Positions 8,789 to 18,082 of a DNA stretch of 64,000 nucleotides are shown here, piece by piece. This stretch comes from Polaromonas sp. Its GTDB lineage: Bacteria; Pseudomonadota; Gammaproteobacteria; Burkholderiales; Burkholderiaceae_C. Below the pieces are notes generated by a model. That model ran no database searches, had not been told where the DNA came from, and worked only from the letters and a program-made list of their open reading frames with translations. The first letter of the stretch is position 1. Every line of letters starts with the position of its first letter. Made by a program: the position numbers and the translations under genes. The stretch is from contig NZ_JAUYEY010000006.1 in the NCBI RefSeq assembly GCF_030689685.1, positions 62,001 through 126,000 of the forward strand, given 5' to 3'.

Positions 8789-9478
8789 ATGCGCCACCTT
8801 GAGCGACACCGCACCGAACGCATCGGCTGGCTGCGCGCCGCCGTGCTGGGCGCCAACGACGGCATTGTGTCCACTGCAAGCCTCATCGTGGGTGTGGCGG
8901 CGGCGAGTTCCGATCAACACACCTTGCTGCTGACCGGGGTTGCCGGCCTGGTGGCGGGCGCCATGTCGATGGCTGCAGGAGAGTACGTGTCGGTGCACTC
9001 ACAGGCCGATACGGAACGCGCCGACCTGTCGCGCGAACGCGCCGAGCTTGCCAACGACGCCCTGGCCGAGCAGCGCGAGTTGACGGCCATCTACGTCAAG
9101 CGGGGCCTTGACGGCGCCCTTGCAGCACAGGTCGCCAGCCAGTTGATGGCGCACGATGCCCTCGGCGCCCATGCCCGAGATGAGCTGGGTATTTCGGAGG
9201 CCTTCAGTGCACGACCGATTCAGGCCGCAGTGGCATCGGCCGTCAGCTTCGCGGTGGGCGCGGCGCTGCCGCTGGCCGTCACCGCGCTGGCGCCAGCGCA
9301 AAACCTCCCGGCGTGGGTTTCGGGCACCTCACTGGTCTTTCTGGCGGTGCTGGGCGTGGTCGCCGCGCGGGCGGGTGGCGCGCCGGTGCTGGCTGGTGCG
9401 TGGCGGGTGACATTTTGGGGCGCACTTGCCATGGGCATCACGGCGGCCGTGGGCTCGCTTTTCGGCGCGACACCTTGA
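8789..9478 (+). CDS. VIT/CCC1-family Fe2+/Mn2+ transporter
   Basis: A 229-residue inner-membrane protein of the vacuolar iron transporter family, which moves ferrous iron or manganese. The N-terminal LGANDGIVSTASLIVGVAAA helix, the GLVAGAMSMAAGEYVSVHSQ helix with its membrane-embedded metal-site residues, and the acidic cytoplasmic segment (about 75-140) are characteristic; two or three further hydrophobic helices follow. TGAGGA before the ATG gives a good ribosome site. Its place among low-oxygen genes suggests a role in iron or manganese balance, but the direction of transport is not shown. Confidence 0.9.
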   Translation: MRHLERHRTERIGWLRAAVLGANDGIVSTASLIVGVAAASSDQHTLLLTGVAGLVAGAMSMAAGEYVSVHSQADTERADLSRERAELANDALAEQRELTAIYVKRGLDGALAAQVASQLMAHDALGAHARDELGISEAFSARPIQAAVASAVSFAVGAALPLAVTALAPAQNLPAWVSGTSLVFLAVLGVVAARAGGAPVLAGAWRVTFWGALAMGITAAVGSLFGATP

Positions 9479-9540
9479 TTGCGCCGCACATGACTGACAC
9501 TGTTTCGTTGCCCGCTGGCGCAGAACCCTGCACCCAGAAC

Positions 9541-9594
9541 GCTGGTCACGTTGTCAAACCGGTAGCAGCCGAGATCGACCAGGGCGTGACCAGC
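9541..9594. repeat. Perfect 10-bp inverted repeat
   Basis: GCTGGTCACG (9541-9550) is the exact reverse complement of CGTGACCAGC (9585-9594), with 34 bp between. It lies in the 159-bp gap before the decayed DASS transporter gene. No T-run follows, so it does not look like a terminator; an operator or chance repeat is equally possible. Confidence 0.45.
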
Positions 9595-9637
9595 GCCGCA
9601 AAACACCGATAGTTTCCCTGGAAGCAAGGAGAGCCCC

Positions 9638-10185
9638 ATGAACCCACTGTTGAACCCCACCCCTTCCTCCGGCACCGCCGCAGCGGACGGCACGGGTGCC
9701 AAAGGCAGCCGGTTCAAACAGGCGGGGCTGCTGGCGGCAGTGGCTGCCCTGCTGGCGGTGCTGTGGATGCCCAGCGCGCAGGGCCTGCCTGCCGCCGGGC
9801 AGGTGATGCTGGCCATCCTCGCTTTCGCCGTGATCGTCTGGATGACCGAGGCGCTGGACTATGCGGTGAGCTCGGTCGTGATAGGCGCCTTGATGGTCTT
9901 TCTGCTGGCCTACGCGCCCGATGCGGCCAAACCCGCCGGGGCAGACATGGGCACCGTGGCATCAACGTGATTGGCATGACCATGCTGCCGCAGTTTGTGG
10001 TGAGTTTTGGTTTCATCCTGCCGGTGAATGCGCCACAAAACATGATCGCCTACGGCACCGGCACTTTCGACGCGCGGGATTTCATTTGCACCGGCTTGGT
10101 GATCACACTGGCAGCAGCGGTGCTGCTGGTCATCTTTGCGCTGACCTACTGGCCGTGGATGGGGTATATGACGCAAGCTGCTTGA
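9638..10185 (+). pseudogene. DASS/SLC13-family anion symporter gene with large internal deletion
   Basis: The first 110 codons encode a DASS-like N-terminus: a polar lead, a hydrophobic helix and AFAVIVWMTEALDYAVSSVV, then stop after GADMGTVAST. In another frame, from about 9961, the sequence continues INVIGMTMLPQFVVSFGFIL PVNAPQ-type, the C-terminal signature of the same family, through NMIAYGTGTF to a normal end at 10185. Intact members are about 450-500 residues; roughly 300 internal residues are missing and the frame is lost at the junction near 9960. AAGGAGAG precedes the start. The gene cannot make a working transporter. Confidence 0.85.
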
Positions 10186-10195
10186 TCCAGGTCAA
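10182..10195. promoter_or_regulatory. FNR-like box, one mismatch
   Basis: TTGATCCAGGTCAA has one mismatch to the FNR consensus. It overlaps the stop codon of the DASS remnant and is 94 bp upstream of the DUF2892 gene, the next gene in the same direction. Low-oxygen control of that gene is inferred. Confidence 0.6.
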
Positions 10196-10289
10196 CGCGC
10201 TGAAGGCGACTAAGCGGTAGTCTGTAGTTGTGCTTCCGTCCGCACCCTCCGTACCAATAGCCGTTCTTCAATCGAAAAGGAATCTGAAA

Positions 10290-10484
10290 ATGAAAACCAA
10301 TGAAGGTGTGATCGACCGCAGCCTGCGTGTCATCCTGGGTCTGGTTCTGATTGGACTGGCTGCCACTGGAACCGTCGGACTCTGGGGCTACATCGGCATC
10401 ATCCCGCTGATCACGGGGGCTGTCGGCATGTGCCCTGTTTACAGCCTGCTGGGCATCAACACCTGTCCAGCATCACGGAAGTAG
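10290..10484 (+). CDS. DUF2892 (YgaP-like) small inner-membrane protein
   Basis: A 64-residue protein with a short N-terminal segment NEGVIDRSLRVILGLVLIGL and a second hydrophobic helix ending CPVYSLLGINTC, the signature of DUF2892. The function of these small two-helix proteins is not firmly known; they often accompany sulfur or redox genes. The ATG at 10290 is chosen because AAAAGGA lies about 10 nt upstream; an upstream in-frame start at 10230 lacks one. The TAG stop codon is the first three bases of the MITE-like element that follows, so the original C-terminus may have been altered. Confidence 0.85.
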   Translation: MKTNEGVIDRSLRVILGLVLIGLAATGTVGLWGYIGIIPLITGAVGMCPVYSLLGINTCPASRK

Positions 10485-10572
10485 GAGCCTGGGCGGCAGA
10501 AGGCACGTCGGCTGCAAAGCGGCCGCGCCGGTCCACTTTTCGCTTCGACGCCTTCTGCCGCCCAGACTCCTA
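10482..10572 (-). mobile_element. MITE-like element with ~20-bp terminal inverted repeats, copy A (91 bp)
   Basis: The element starts TAGGAGCCTGGGCGGCAGAA and ends with the near-exact reverse complement TTCTGCCGCCCAGACTCCTA. The interior contains GCGGCCGC and TTTTCGCTTCGACG. A second copy in the opposite orientation lies at 35098-35208. It encodes no protein, so it would depend on a transposase elsewhere. It directly abuts the DUF2892 gene, whose stop codon it provides, and precedes the 5'-truncated thioredoxin gene. Confidence 0.85.
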
Positions 10573-10660
10573 GAGAGCGCTGACGTGCTTACCGGCACGC
10601 CAAAGACAACCAGAACGCAGGCAGCACGAGCAGACGCACTCGCCATATCCCTGGTCCTAA

Positions 10661-11047
10661 GGTGAATCGACGAGCCTTGCCGCGCTGGCCGGCGGAGAAC
10701 CGATAGTCGTCAATCTTTGGGCCAGCTGGTGTCCCCCATGCCGGCGCGAGATGCCGGTCCTTGCTCCCGCGCAGAAAAAGGAAGTTGGCGTGCGCTTTGT
10801 TTTTGCCCACCAAGGCGAAGGTGCATTGGCAGCTCAGCGCTATCTCATGGCAGGGCAGCTCAGCCTTGTCAACGTTGTACTCGATCCGGGCGCCAGTCTT
10901 GGCCGCGAGATCGGCTTGAGGGCGTTGCCCACCACCCTGTTCTACGACGCCAACGGCCGCTTGGTCGACACCCATCTGGGTGAGCTGTCGGCAGCCTCAT
11001 TGGCGAGCAAACTCGCGCTGCTGCGCAAAAATACAAACCGTCCGTGA
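10661..11047 (+). pseudogene. 5'-truncated TlpA/ResA-type thioredoxin
   Basis: From 10661 the frame reads GESTSLAALAGGEPIVVNLW and then ASWCPPCRREMPVLAP, the thioredoxin fold with a WCPPC redox site typical of periplasmic TlpA-like disulfide reductases, and ends in a normal C-terminal helix after ALPTTLFYDANGRL. A TAA lies immediately before the first codon, and no signal peptide or start codon precedes the active site in frame. An SLVLR run in another frame just upstream suggests a small deletion or frameshift. The first in-frame ATG (10751) falls after the WCPPC. The remaining 203 bp to the next gene show nothing recognisable. Confidence 0.75.
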
Positions 11048-11250
11048 TACGAACACGGCCCCAATCGGGGAGGTAAGGCACGCCTGCCGCGGCTGTCATA
11101 CGGTCGTACAGTGGAGAAACGGGCGAAGGAAAAAGGCATCACGCTGCCGAAGCACAGCGGCCACCACGCTGGCATAGGCGGGAGCGGTAAAGCGGGCGCT
11201 GCTGGACACGCACACTGACCGCAAGGGAGGTCTCCACCCCAGGCGGTTGG

Positions 11251-12063
11251 TCACGGTCCGGTGCCATCGACCAGCCGCCCTGCCGACACTGCCACCAGTT
11301 CGCCTTCATCGAGCGGGCGCCATACCTCACCCGTTAGCGGAACACTGGCCACCAGCACCATCTCCTGGAAACCGGGCGCGACCGTCACGCCGCTGGCGTG
11401 GACCGGCTCTTGCGGATCCGGGCAGTGGCACGACATGAGAAAAAGACCGGGCGGCGCGATACGGCCAGTGGCGGCCTGGATGCGGCGATGTCCGTGGGCG
11501 AACAGGACTTCGCCATCGGCATAGAGGAAGTTGGCGGGTCCGAGCTTGCACAGATCGGCAGCGAATGCCGCTACCACCGAACGCCGTTCCTGCAAAGTGG
11601 GCGGCGGGGATGCCGGGTTCCACAAGCTGTGAAGGCGCTCCAGCAGCGCGCAGAAAGCGTGTTCGGAGTCGGTCGCACCTACGGGACGGTAGCGGTCGTA
11701 AGCCATGTTTGCGGCGCCTTCGATATTCGGCAGATTGCCGTTGTGCGCGAACACATGCATTCGCCCGCCCAGTTCGCGCAGGAAGGGCTGGGTATTGGAC
11801 AGATTGAGCACCCCGCGCGTGGCATGCCGGATGTGCGATATCGCCAGTGTCGTGCCTAAATTCTGCGATTGGAGGAAGTGCACGAGAGGACTGTCGCTGG
11901 CCGCCTTCGGTTCCCGAAACAGGGCGACATCGCTGCCTTGGTAGAAGGCGACTCCCCAACCGTCGCGGGTTGTGCTGCCGTCGCCGCTGTGATCGGCCAG
12001 CGTCTGCAGCGAGAAGTTTAACTGCGTCGAGCGCCGGCTCGACATGGCGAGGAGTTCACACAT
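11251..12063 (-). CDS. Class II glutamine amidotransferase (YafJ-like)
   Basis: A 270-residue Ntn-hydrolase-type glutamine amidotransferase. The start at 12063 gives MCELLAMSS, placing the catalytic cysteine at position 2 as the mechanism requires after removal of Met1; upstream starts would bury it. Other expected segments are present: DGWGVAFY, SHIRHATRG and FAHNGNL. It releases ammonia from glutamine for an unknown acceptor; the family (YafJ) lacks a firmly assigned pathway. It is the last gene of the minus-strand RND efflux set, 37 bp after the TolC-like gene, and may be co-transcribed with it. Confidence 0.88.
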   Translation of the reverse strand: MCELLAMSSRRSTQLNFSLQTLADHSGDGSTTRDGWGVAFYQGSDVALFREPKAASDSPLVHFLQSQNLGTTLAISHIRHATRGVLNLSNTQPFLRELGGRMHVFAHNGNLPNIEGAANMAYDRYRPVGATDSEHAFCALLERLHSLWNPASPPPTLQERRSVVAAFAADLCKLGPANFLYADGEVLFAHGHRRIQAATGRIAPPGLFLMSCHCPDPQEPVHASGVTVAPGFQEMVLVASVPLTGEVWRPLDEGELVAVSAGRLVDGTGP

Positions 12064-12100
12064 GAGAGACGGAGAATGTCGCGACGGCGAGCAGGCGCAC

Positions 12101-13495
12101 TCAGCGTCCACCCGGCGCGTGCAAAGAGGCGTTAACGGACTGCAACCATGCCTCGTCGAGCCGGCCAGCCACAGCCGCCAGTCGCAGGCGATTCATCAAC
12201 AATTCGATCCGGGCTTGCAGCAATGTCAGCTCGGCGCTGGCGGCATCGTTCTCGGCATTGAGCAGGTCCAGCGTGGTACGGTCGCCGACTTGGCGGCCCA
12301 GACGCGTGGCGTCCAGGCGCGACCGGCTCGACACCAGCGCCTGCGACAGCGCCGCGACCCGGCCGCCACCTACCGTCAGCCCCAGCCAGGCAGCGCGGGT
12401 TTTCTGCGTGACCTGCTGGCGGGTGCGGTCGGCTTGCGCCTGGGCCTTCTCGATCCCGTACAGCGCCTCTTGCTGGCGCGCACTGCGCATGCCGCCAGTG
12501 TAAAGCGGCACCGAAAGTTGCACCCCGATCATCCGGTTGCCGGCCCGATTGCTGGCGCTGCCAAAGTCGCCGCTGCCGCTCAGGCGATCGCGGCCAACCT
12601 GCGCAACCAGCTCGACGCTGGGTGACAGCACTCCACTGGATTTGGCGGCCTCTTGCCTGGCCACCTCCACGGCAGTGATCTGCATGCGCAGTTGTGGATT
12701 GCGAAGCTCGGCTTCGGACAGCCAGAATTCCAGCGCCTGTGCCTCGGCTGGCGTTGCCTCCCTAGACGGCAGCAGCAGCTGCACGGCCGCTGGGGGCATG
12801 CCCGTGGCGTCAGCGATATCTGCCTGCTTCAGGTGTAAATCAGTTTCAAGCGCGAGCCGCTGGGCTGCAATGGCCCCGGAGCGGGCTGCGGCCTCGTGCG
12901 TGTCCGTCACGGGCGCATCGCCGAGGCGAAAGCGGTCCTGCGTTTCCACCAGCGCCTGCTCGACTGCGGCCTGCTGCTGGCGCAGCACCCGCAGTGAATC
13001 GCTGGCCAGAACGACATCGAAATAGCGCTGTGCGGTGTTGAGCATCAGCGTTTGCTGGGCGTTCTGCCACTCGAGGTCGCTGACGTCTGCCGACAGCTCG
13101 AGCTGCCGGCCCTGCGCATCGCGCTCGCGGCTGAGCAGCGGCAGGCTCGCCGCCAGCGCCCAGCGCCCCAACGCGCCGCGGTTGACCGAGGTGTCAAAAG
13201 CCACGTCCGTCGAAGTACCGAGGCCCGGCGCCGAGAACTGCGCCCCGGTGGCGCTGGTGTCGCTGCCGCCCACGCCGGCCGTGCCCGTCAGCATCACGCT
13301 CGGTCGCCACAGTGCAGCCGCCTGGCTGCGCTTGGCGGCGCTGGCCTGCTGGGCGGCACGTGCGGCGGTGTAGTCCAGGTCATGCTGCTGGGCTGCGCGC
13401 CAGGCGTCGATCAGGTCGGTGGCCCCTGCAGGCAGGGCCATGGCGAGCAGCCAGGCTGCAGACACGGCCACGGCAGACCAGCGTGCCCGGCGCAT
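12101..13495 (-). CDS. TolC-family outer-membrane efflux protein
   Basis: A 464-residue outer-membrane channel of the TolC family, the exit duct for an RND pump. The start at 13495 gives a signal peptide (MRRARWSAVAVSAAWLLAMA, cleaved near ALPAGA); AGGGA lies upstream. The mature part has the two long helical repeats of the family, including AWRAAQQHDLDYTAARAAQQ near the front and TRAAWLGLTVGGGRVAALSQ later. It is 56 bp downstream of the DUF2892 gene and belongs to the adaptor-pump-DUF2892-channel operon. Substrate unknown. Confidence 0.9.
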   Translation of the reverse strand: MRRARWSAVAVSAAWLLAMALPAGATDLIDAWRAAQQHDLDYTAARAAQQASAAKRSQAAALWRPSVMLTGTAGVGGSDTSATGAQFSAPGLGTSTDVAFDTSVNRGALGRWALAASLPLLSRERDAQGRQLELSADVSDLEWQNAQQTLMLNTAQRYFDVVLASDSLRVLRQQQAAVEQALVETQDRFRLGDAPVTDTHEAAARSGAIAAQRLALETDLHLKQADIADATGMPPAAVQLLLPSREATPAEAQALEFWLSEAELRNPQLRMQITAVEVARQEAAKSSGVLSPSVELVAQVGRDRLSGSGDFGSASNRAGNRMIGVQLSVPLYTGGMRSARQQEALYGIEKAQAQADRTRQQVTQKTRAAWLGLTVGGGRVAALSQALVSSRSRLDATRLGRQVGDRTTLDLLNAENDAASAELTLLQARIELLMNRLRLAAVAGRLDEAWLQSVNASLHAPGGR

Positions 13496-13551
13496 CACGC
13501 GCGTCCCTGCCGCAAAGGCTGTCGAATGAAAAGACGCATGGCGTCGCTCCT

Positions 13552-13761
13552 TCACGAACCGGTGCGGGCGCCCAGCTTGCGCACGATGACTTCCATCAGG
13601 CACCATTTCGTCAGCCCGCTTTGCAACAGGTTGACTCCGACAAACGCGGTAAAGGCCAGCCACCACGGGCTGACATACAACGGGCTGCCAGGAATGCCCA
13701 GGGCCAGCGACAGCAGGATAAACGCGCCGGCGATGATGCGAACGATTTGCCAGGAACTCAT
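13552..13761 (-). CDS. DUF2892 small membrane protein in RND operon
   Basis: A 69-residue protein with two hydrophobic helices (IVRIIAGAFILLSLALGI and PWWLAFTAFVGVNLLQSGLT) and a short basic tail, matching DUF2892/YgaP-type inner-membrane proteins. Its ATG overlaps the RND pump stop codon by 4 nt (ATGA), implying translational coupling. It shares the family of the protein at 10290-10484. Why such a protein sits between pump and channel is not clear; a link to sulfur or redox stress is only a guess. Confidence 0.85.
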   Translation of the reverse strand: MSSWQIVRIIAGAFILLSLALGIPGSPLYVSPWWLAFTAFVGVNLLQSGLTKWCLMEVIVRKLGARTGS

Positions 13762-16700
13762 GAAGATTTTCCTTGATGGGTAATGAAAGCGAGACGGTTG
13801 CGGTATGCCATGAAATACAGCAGCGGGATCACCACCAGCGTCAGCACGGTGGACACCAGGATGCCGAAGATAAGCGAGATCGCCAAGCCATTGAAGATCG
13901 GGTCGTCGAGGATGAAAAACGCACCCAGCATGGCAGCCACGCCGGTCAGCATGATCGGTTGTGCGCGCGTGATGGCCGAGTTCACCACCGCGTCTTTGAG
14001 GGGCAGCCCGGCACGCACCTGCAGGTTGATGAAATCAACCAGCAAGATCGAATTTCGCACAATGATGCCGGCCAGCGCGATCATGCCGATCATGCTGGTG
14101 GCGGTGTACTGTTCGCCCAGCAGCGCATGGCCTGGCATGACTCCGATGATGGTCAGGGGAATCGGCGCCATGATGATCAGCGGCGTCAGGTACGAGCCGA
14201 ACTGCGCCACCACCAACAGATAAATCAGAATCAAGCCGACGGCATAGGCCGCACCCATGTCGCGGAAGGTTTCGTAGGTGATTTGCCACTCGCCGTCCCA
14301 CTTGATGGCGTAGTCGCGGTACGGATCTTCGGGTTGCCGAATGAAGTATTCGGCCAGCGTTCCGCCTCCGGGTGTGGCAATGGCTGCAATCTCCTGGCGC
14401 ATGCTGAACATGCCATACAAGGGACTGTCGACTTTGCCGGCCATGTCAGCCACCACAAAGTTCACCGGCAACAGGTCTTTGTGATACACCGGCTGCTCGC
14501 GCAGCGAGTCGCTGACGTTGACCAGTTCGCGAATGGGCACCAGACTGCCGGAGGCCGAGCGCACCGCCAGTTGCAGCAAGGCGCCGAGGTCGCCGTGCTG
14601 CTCGGCCGGCAATTGCAGCAGGGCCGCCGCCGGGTACTTGGCGCCGTCGTGCAGATAGGTGGTTGCCTCGCCGGCCAGACCGGCGCGCAAGGTGCTCACG
14701 ATGGCCTGCTGCGACACACCCAGCATCGCCGCTTTTCGCCGGTCCACCAGCAGCACGGTTTTGGGCGCCGCGGCAATGCTGCTGTCGTCGACGTCGACCA
14801 CGCCGGCAGTTTTTTCGAACACCGCGCGCACCGCCTTGGCCATCTGCTGCCGCCCTTCGGCCTCGGGTCCGTATATCTCGGCGACAATTGGCGCCAGCAC
14901 GGGCGGACCGGGCGGGACTTCAACCACCTTCACATTGGCGCCGAAGCGCTGGCCGATTTTCTGCAGCGCCGGCCGCACGCGGGTCGCGATCTCGTGGCTC
15001 TGCGCCGAACGCTGATGCTTGTCGACCAGATTGACTTGCAGGTCGCCCACTTCGCCGCCGGCGCGCAGGTAGTACTGGCGCAGCAAACCATTGAAATTGA
15101 TCGGCGCGGCCGTGCCGGCATAAGCCTGGTAGTCGGTGACCTCGGGCACGCTGGCCAGGTACGCACCCAGCTCGCGCAGCACTGCGGCGGTTTGCTCGAC
15201 CGGCGTTCCCGCAGGCATATCGACAACCACCTGGAATTCCGACTTGTTGTCAAAGGGCAGCATTTTCAGCAGCACCAGGCCCAGCGCTGGCAGAGCCATC
15301 GACACGGCGATCAGTGCTGCAACGCCCAAGCCCAGCCAGCGGCGATTGCGTGCGCCGCGCGCATCGTCCAGCAAGGGGCGGAAAATGCGCTTGAACAGCG
15401 GGGCGAGCCTGGCGCTTAGTCCATGGAGTTGTGGCGTGGCGATTTCATTTTCGGCCTTGGCATTGGCATTGGCGTTGACGGCGTGAGCGGTGGCAGGCGC
15501 AGCCTTCATCCACAGCCGCGCCAGCCACGGCGTGACCGTGAAGGCGATGGCCAGCGAAATCAGCATGCCCATGCTGGCGTTGATGGGGATCGGGCTCATG
15601 TACGGCCCCATCAATCCCGAGACGAAAGCCATGGGCAGCAAGGCCGCGATGACCGTCAGGGTCGCCAGGATGGTGGGGCCACCGACCTCGTCAACCGCGC
15701 CGGGAATAATTTCTGTCAGGGTCTTGCCAGGGAACAACTGCTGGTGCCGGTGAATGTTCTCGACCACCACAATCGCGTCGTCGACCAGAATGCCGATCGA
15801 GAAGATCAGCGCAAACAGCGAAACCCGGTTCAGCGTGAAACCCCAGGCCCATGAAGCGAACAAGGTGGCGGCCAGCGTCAGCCCCACCGCCGCCCCGACG
15901 ATGGCGGCCTCGCGACGACCCAACGCGATGAAAACCAGCGCCACCACCGACAAGGTGGCGAACAGCAGTTTTTGAATCAGTTTTTGCGCCTTGTCATTGG
16001 CGGTGGCGCCGTAGTTGCGCGTTTCAGCCACCTGCACCTCGGGCGGAATGACGGTGTTTTTCAGGGATTCGACACGCGCCATCACTGCGTCGGCAACGTC
16101 GATGGCGTTTTCACCCGGCTTTTTTGTGACGGTAATGGTGACTGCGGGGAACTCGCCGTCCCCCTTGCCGACCTTACCGTGCCAGACATAGCGTGCCGCC
16201 GGCAGCGGACCGTCGCGCACGGTGGCAAGGTCCTGCAAAAACACCGGCTTCCTCTCGCGCACGGAAACCACCAGTTCGGCGACGTCGCGCGCGTCCCTGA
16301 GAAAGGGCCCCGATTCGATCGCCACCGAGCGGTTGCCCGTCAGCAGTTCGCCAACCGGCAGGCCAAGATTGGCCGCCTGCAGCGCCGCCCGCAAGTCTGG
16401 CACGGTGACCCCCGTGCTGGCCATACGCGTTGGGTCCATCTCGATCAGCACGGCGCGCCCTGGGCCACCCATGGTGCTGACCTCGCGCGTGCCCGGCACC
16501 CGCTTGAGGTCGGCTTCAAGGCTGTGCGCGATGCGTTCGAGATCGTAAGCACCGGTGCTGTCGTTTTGGCTGTAGAGCGTCAACGCGACGATGGGTACGT
16601 CGTCGATGCCCTTGGGCTTGATCAGCGGCTCGCCCACCCCCAGCCCTTTGGGCAGCCAGTCGGCGTTGGAGTTGACCGTGTCATACAGCTTCACCAGCGC

Positions 16701-17030
16701 CTCGGTGCGCGGCACGCCGACCTTGAACTGGACCGTCAGCACCGCGATGCCGGGGCGCGACAGCGACATCACATGCTCGACGCCGGCGATCTGCGAGAGC
16801 ACCTGCTCGGCGGGCGTAGCAACCATCTGCTCGACATCGCGCACCGATGCGCCCGGAAAGGGGATCAGCACATTGGCCATGGTCACATTGATCTGCGGTT
16901 CTTCCTCGCGCGGTGTGACGATGACGGCAAAGGCGCCGAGCAACAGTGCCGCCAGTGCCAGCAGCGGCGTGATGCGCGCAGTCTGGAAGAAGGCCGCGAT
17001 ACGGCCGGAAATTCCAAGCGTTGGGATCAT
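13758..17030 (-). CDS. RND efflux permease (AcrB-like)
   Basis: A 1090-residue inner-membrane proton-driven exporter of the RND superfamily. It has an N-terminal helix, the porter segment with REEEPQINV, helix 4 with GILVDDAIVVVENIHRH, whose paired aspartates relay protons, and a second half repeating the layout (VGLILIYLLVVAQFGSYLTP onwards). The DD pair and the absence of heavy-metal helix-4 signatures place it with the HAE-type drug or organic exporters rather than CusA. It overlaps the adaptor gene upstream and the DUF2892 gene downstream by 4 nt each. Substrate unknown. Confidence 0.93.
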   Translation of the reverse strand: MIPTLGISGRIAAFFQTARITPLLALAALLLGAFAVIVTPREEEPQINVTMANVLIPFPGASVRDVEQMVATPAEQVLSQIAGVEHVMSLSRPGIAVLTVQFKVGVPRTEALVKLYDTVNSNADWLPKGLGVGEPLIKPKGIDDVPIVALTLYSQNDSTGAYDLERIAHSLEADLKRVPGTREVSTMGGPGRAVLIEMDPTRMASTGVTVPDLRAALQAANLGLPVGELLTGNRSVAIESGPFLRDARDVAELVVSVRERKPVFLQDLATVRDGPLPAARYVWHGKVGKGDGEFPAVTITVTKKPGENAIDVADAVMARVESLKNTVIPPEVQVAETRNYGATANDKAQKLIQKLLFATLSVVALVFIALGRREAAIVGAAVGLTLAATLFASWAWGFTLNRVSLFALIFSIGILVDDAIVVVENIHRHQQLFPGKTLTEIIPGAVDEVGGPTILATLTVIAALLPMAFVSGLMGPYMSPIPINASMGMLISLAIAFTVTPWLARLWMKAAPATAHAVNANANAKAENEIATPQLHGLSARLAPLFKRIFRPLLDDARGARNRRWLGLGVAALIAVSMALPALGLVLLKMLPFDNKSEFQVVVDMPAGTPVEQTAAVLRELGAYLASVPEVTDYQAYAGTAAPINFNGLLRQYYLRAGGEVGDLQVNLVDKHQRSAQSHEIATRVRPALQKIGQRFGANVKVVEVPPGPPVLAPIVAEIYGPEAEGRQQMAKAVRAVFEKTAGVVDVDDSSIAAAPKTVLLVDRRKAAMLGVSQQAIVSTLRAGLAGEATTYLHDGAKYPAAALLQLPAEQHGDLGALLQLAVRSASGSLVPIRELVNVSDSLREQPVYHKDLLPVNFVVADMAGKVDSPLYGMFSMRQEIAAIATPGGGTLAEYFIRQPEDPYRDYAIKWDGEWQITYETFRDMGAAYAVGLILIYLLVVAQFGSYLTPLIIMAPIPLTIIGVMPGHALLGEQYTATSMIGMIALAGIIVRNSILLVDFINLQVRAGLPLKDAVVNSAITRAQPIMLTGVAAMLGAFFILDDPIFNGLAISLIFGILVSTVLTLVVIPLLYFMAYRNRLAFITHQGKSS

Positions 17031-18070
17031 CGCCGGTCTTTCGCCGCCGCTTGCGGATCGAGCGCCACGCGTTCGCCTGCGGCGACGCCGGCCAGCACCT
17101 CGACCAGGTCGTTTTGCGTGCGCCCAAGACGCACCTGCCGCAACGCCGGCCGGCCAGTCGAATCAATCACATACAAGCCGGTCATTTCCGCGCGCCGCAC
17201 GATCGCCGCGGCCGGCACATACAGGCGGCTCGCAGTCCCGCCTTCAGTCGGCAGCCACACGCGGGCAAACATGCCCGGCGTCACGCCCTTGATGCCGCCC
17301 GGCAGATTGATGCGCACCTGCGCCGAATGGGTGCCGACGTCAATCGTCGGCAGTACCTGCACCTGCAGACGCGTCAACCATTGGCGTTCGGCTGGCAGGC
17401 CGGGCAACTCGACCCGGGCCGACTGTTCGGCGGCCAGGCGTGCCAGCGCGGTTTGCGGCACCGGGGCCGTCACGCGCAATGCCGCCGGGTCATACAGCGT
17501 CAGGAGTGGCCGGCCCGGCATGGCCATGTCGCCCAGCGCAACGGGCAGGTCGGCGATCACGCCCGCGTACGGGGCCTTGACGACGAAGAAATCCGACTGA
17601 ATATGCGCGGCACTGGCCTGCGCGCTCTGGGCGGTCAACTGCGCCGAGCTTGCGCGAAACTGCGCTTCTGCACGTTCCAGCGCGGCCTGGCTGATGTATT
17701 GCTTCTGGAAGAGCTGCCGCTGCCGCTCATAGTCCCTGGTTGCGACGTCGAGCGCCGAACGCGCCGCCTGCACCTGCGCCGCGCTCGCCGCGCTATTCTG
17801 GGCGGCGGCACGCGCATCGATGCGCAGCAGCACCTGGCCTTGCCTGACCGTATCGCCGACCTTGACCGCAAGTTCGACCACCCCGCCCGGCACCTGCGCG
17901 GCGAGGACCGTCTGCCGCACCGCTTCCACCACGCCGTCAAAGCCGGCGCTGTCTGCGGCGCCGCCGGTCTGCACGGACGCGCTCGCCAACTCACCAGCCG
18001 CCGCCAGCACCACGGACGCGTGCAAACAAGCCGCCACGATGACTGCGCCAAATCGAAACGTCCTTCGCAT
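17027..18070 (-). CDS. RND periplasmic adaptor (membrane fusion protein)
   Basis: A 347-residue HlyD/AcrA-type adaptor linking the RND pump to the TolC-like channel. The start at 18070 follows GGGAGAGGGACC and yields a signal peptide (MRRTFRFGAVIVAACLHASV, cleaved after VLA). The lipoyl-like half-motifs (VVELAVKVGDTVRQGQVLL and FFVVKAPYAGVIADL) flank an alpha-hairpin of about 80 residues (ALDVATRDYERQRQLFQKQY). It is the first gene of the operon; the remnant of an ArsR regulator lies immediately upstream in the divergent orientation, so the original regulator may be lost. Confidence 0.92.
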   Translation of the reverse strand: MRRTFRFGAVIVAACLHASVVLAAAGELASASVQTGGAADSAGFDGVVEAVRQTVLAAQVPGGVVELAVKVGDTVRQGQVLLRIDARAAAQNSAASAAQVQAARSALDVATRDYERQRQLFQKQYISQAALERAEAQFRASSAQLTAQSAQASAAHIQSDFFVVKAPYAGVIADLPVALGDMAMPGRPLLTLYDPAALRVTAPVPQTALARLAAEQSARVELPGLPAERQWLTRLQVQVLPTIDVGTHSAQVRINLPGGIKGVTPGMFARVWLPTEGGTASRLYVPAAAIVRRAEMTGLYVIDSTGRPALRQVRLGRTQNDLVEVLAGVAAGERVALDPQAAAKDRR

Positions 18071-18082
18071 GGTCCCTCTCCC

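Noticed and set aside
13773-15419. 548-codon frame on the plus strand opposite the RND pump gene
   Set aside because: It is antisense to a gene with strong RND motifs; its product is rich in His, Arg and Gln in the pattern of a high-GC shadow frame and has no domain.
15972-17600. 542-codon frame on the plus strand opposite the RND pump and adaptor genes
   Set aside because: Same reason: antisense to two recognised genes, with no recognisable domain and no ribosome site.
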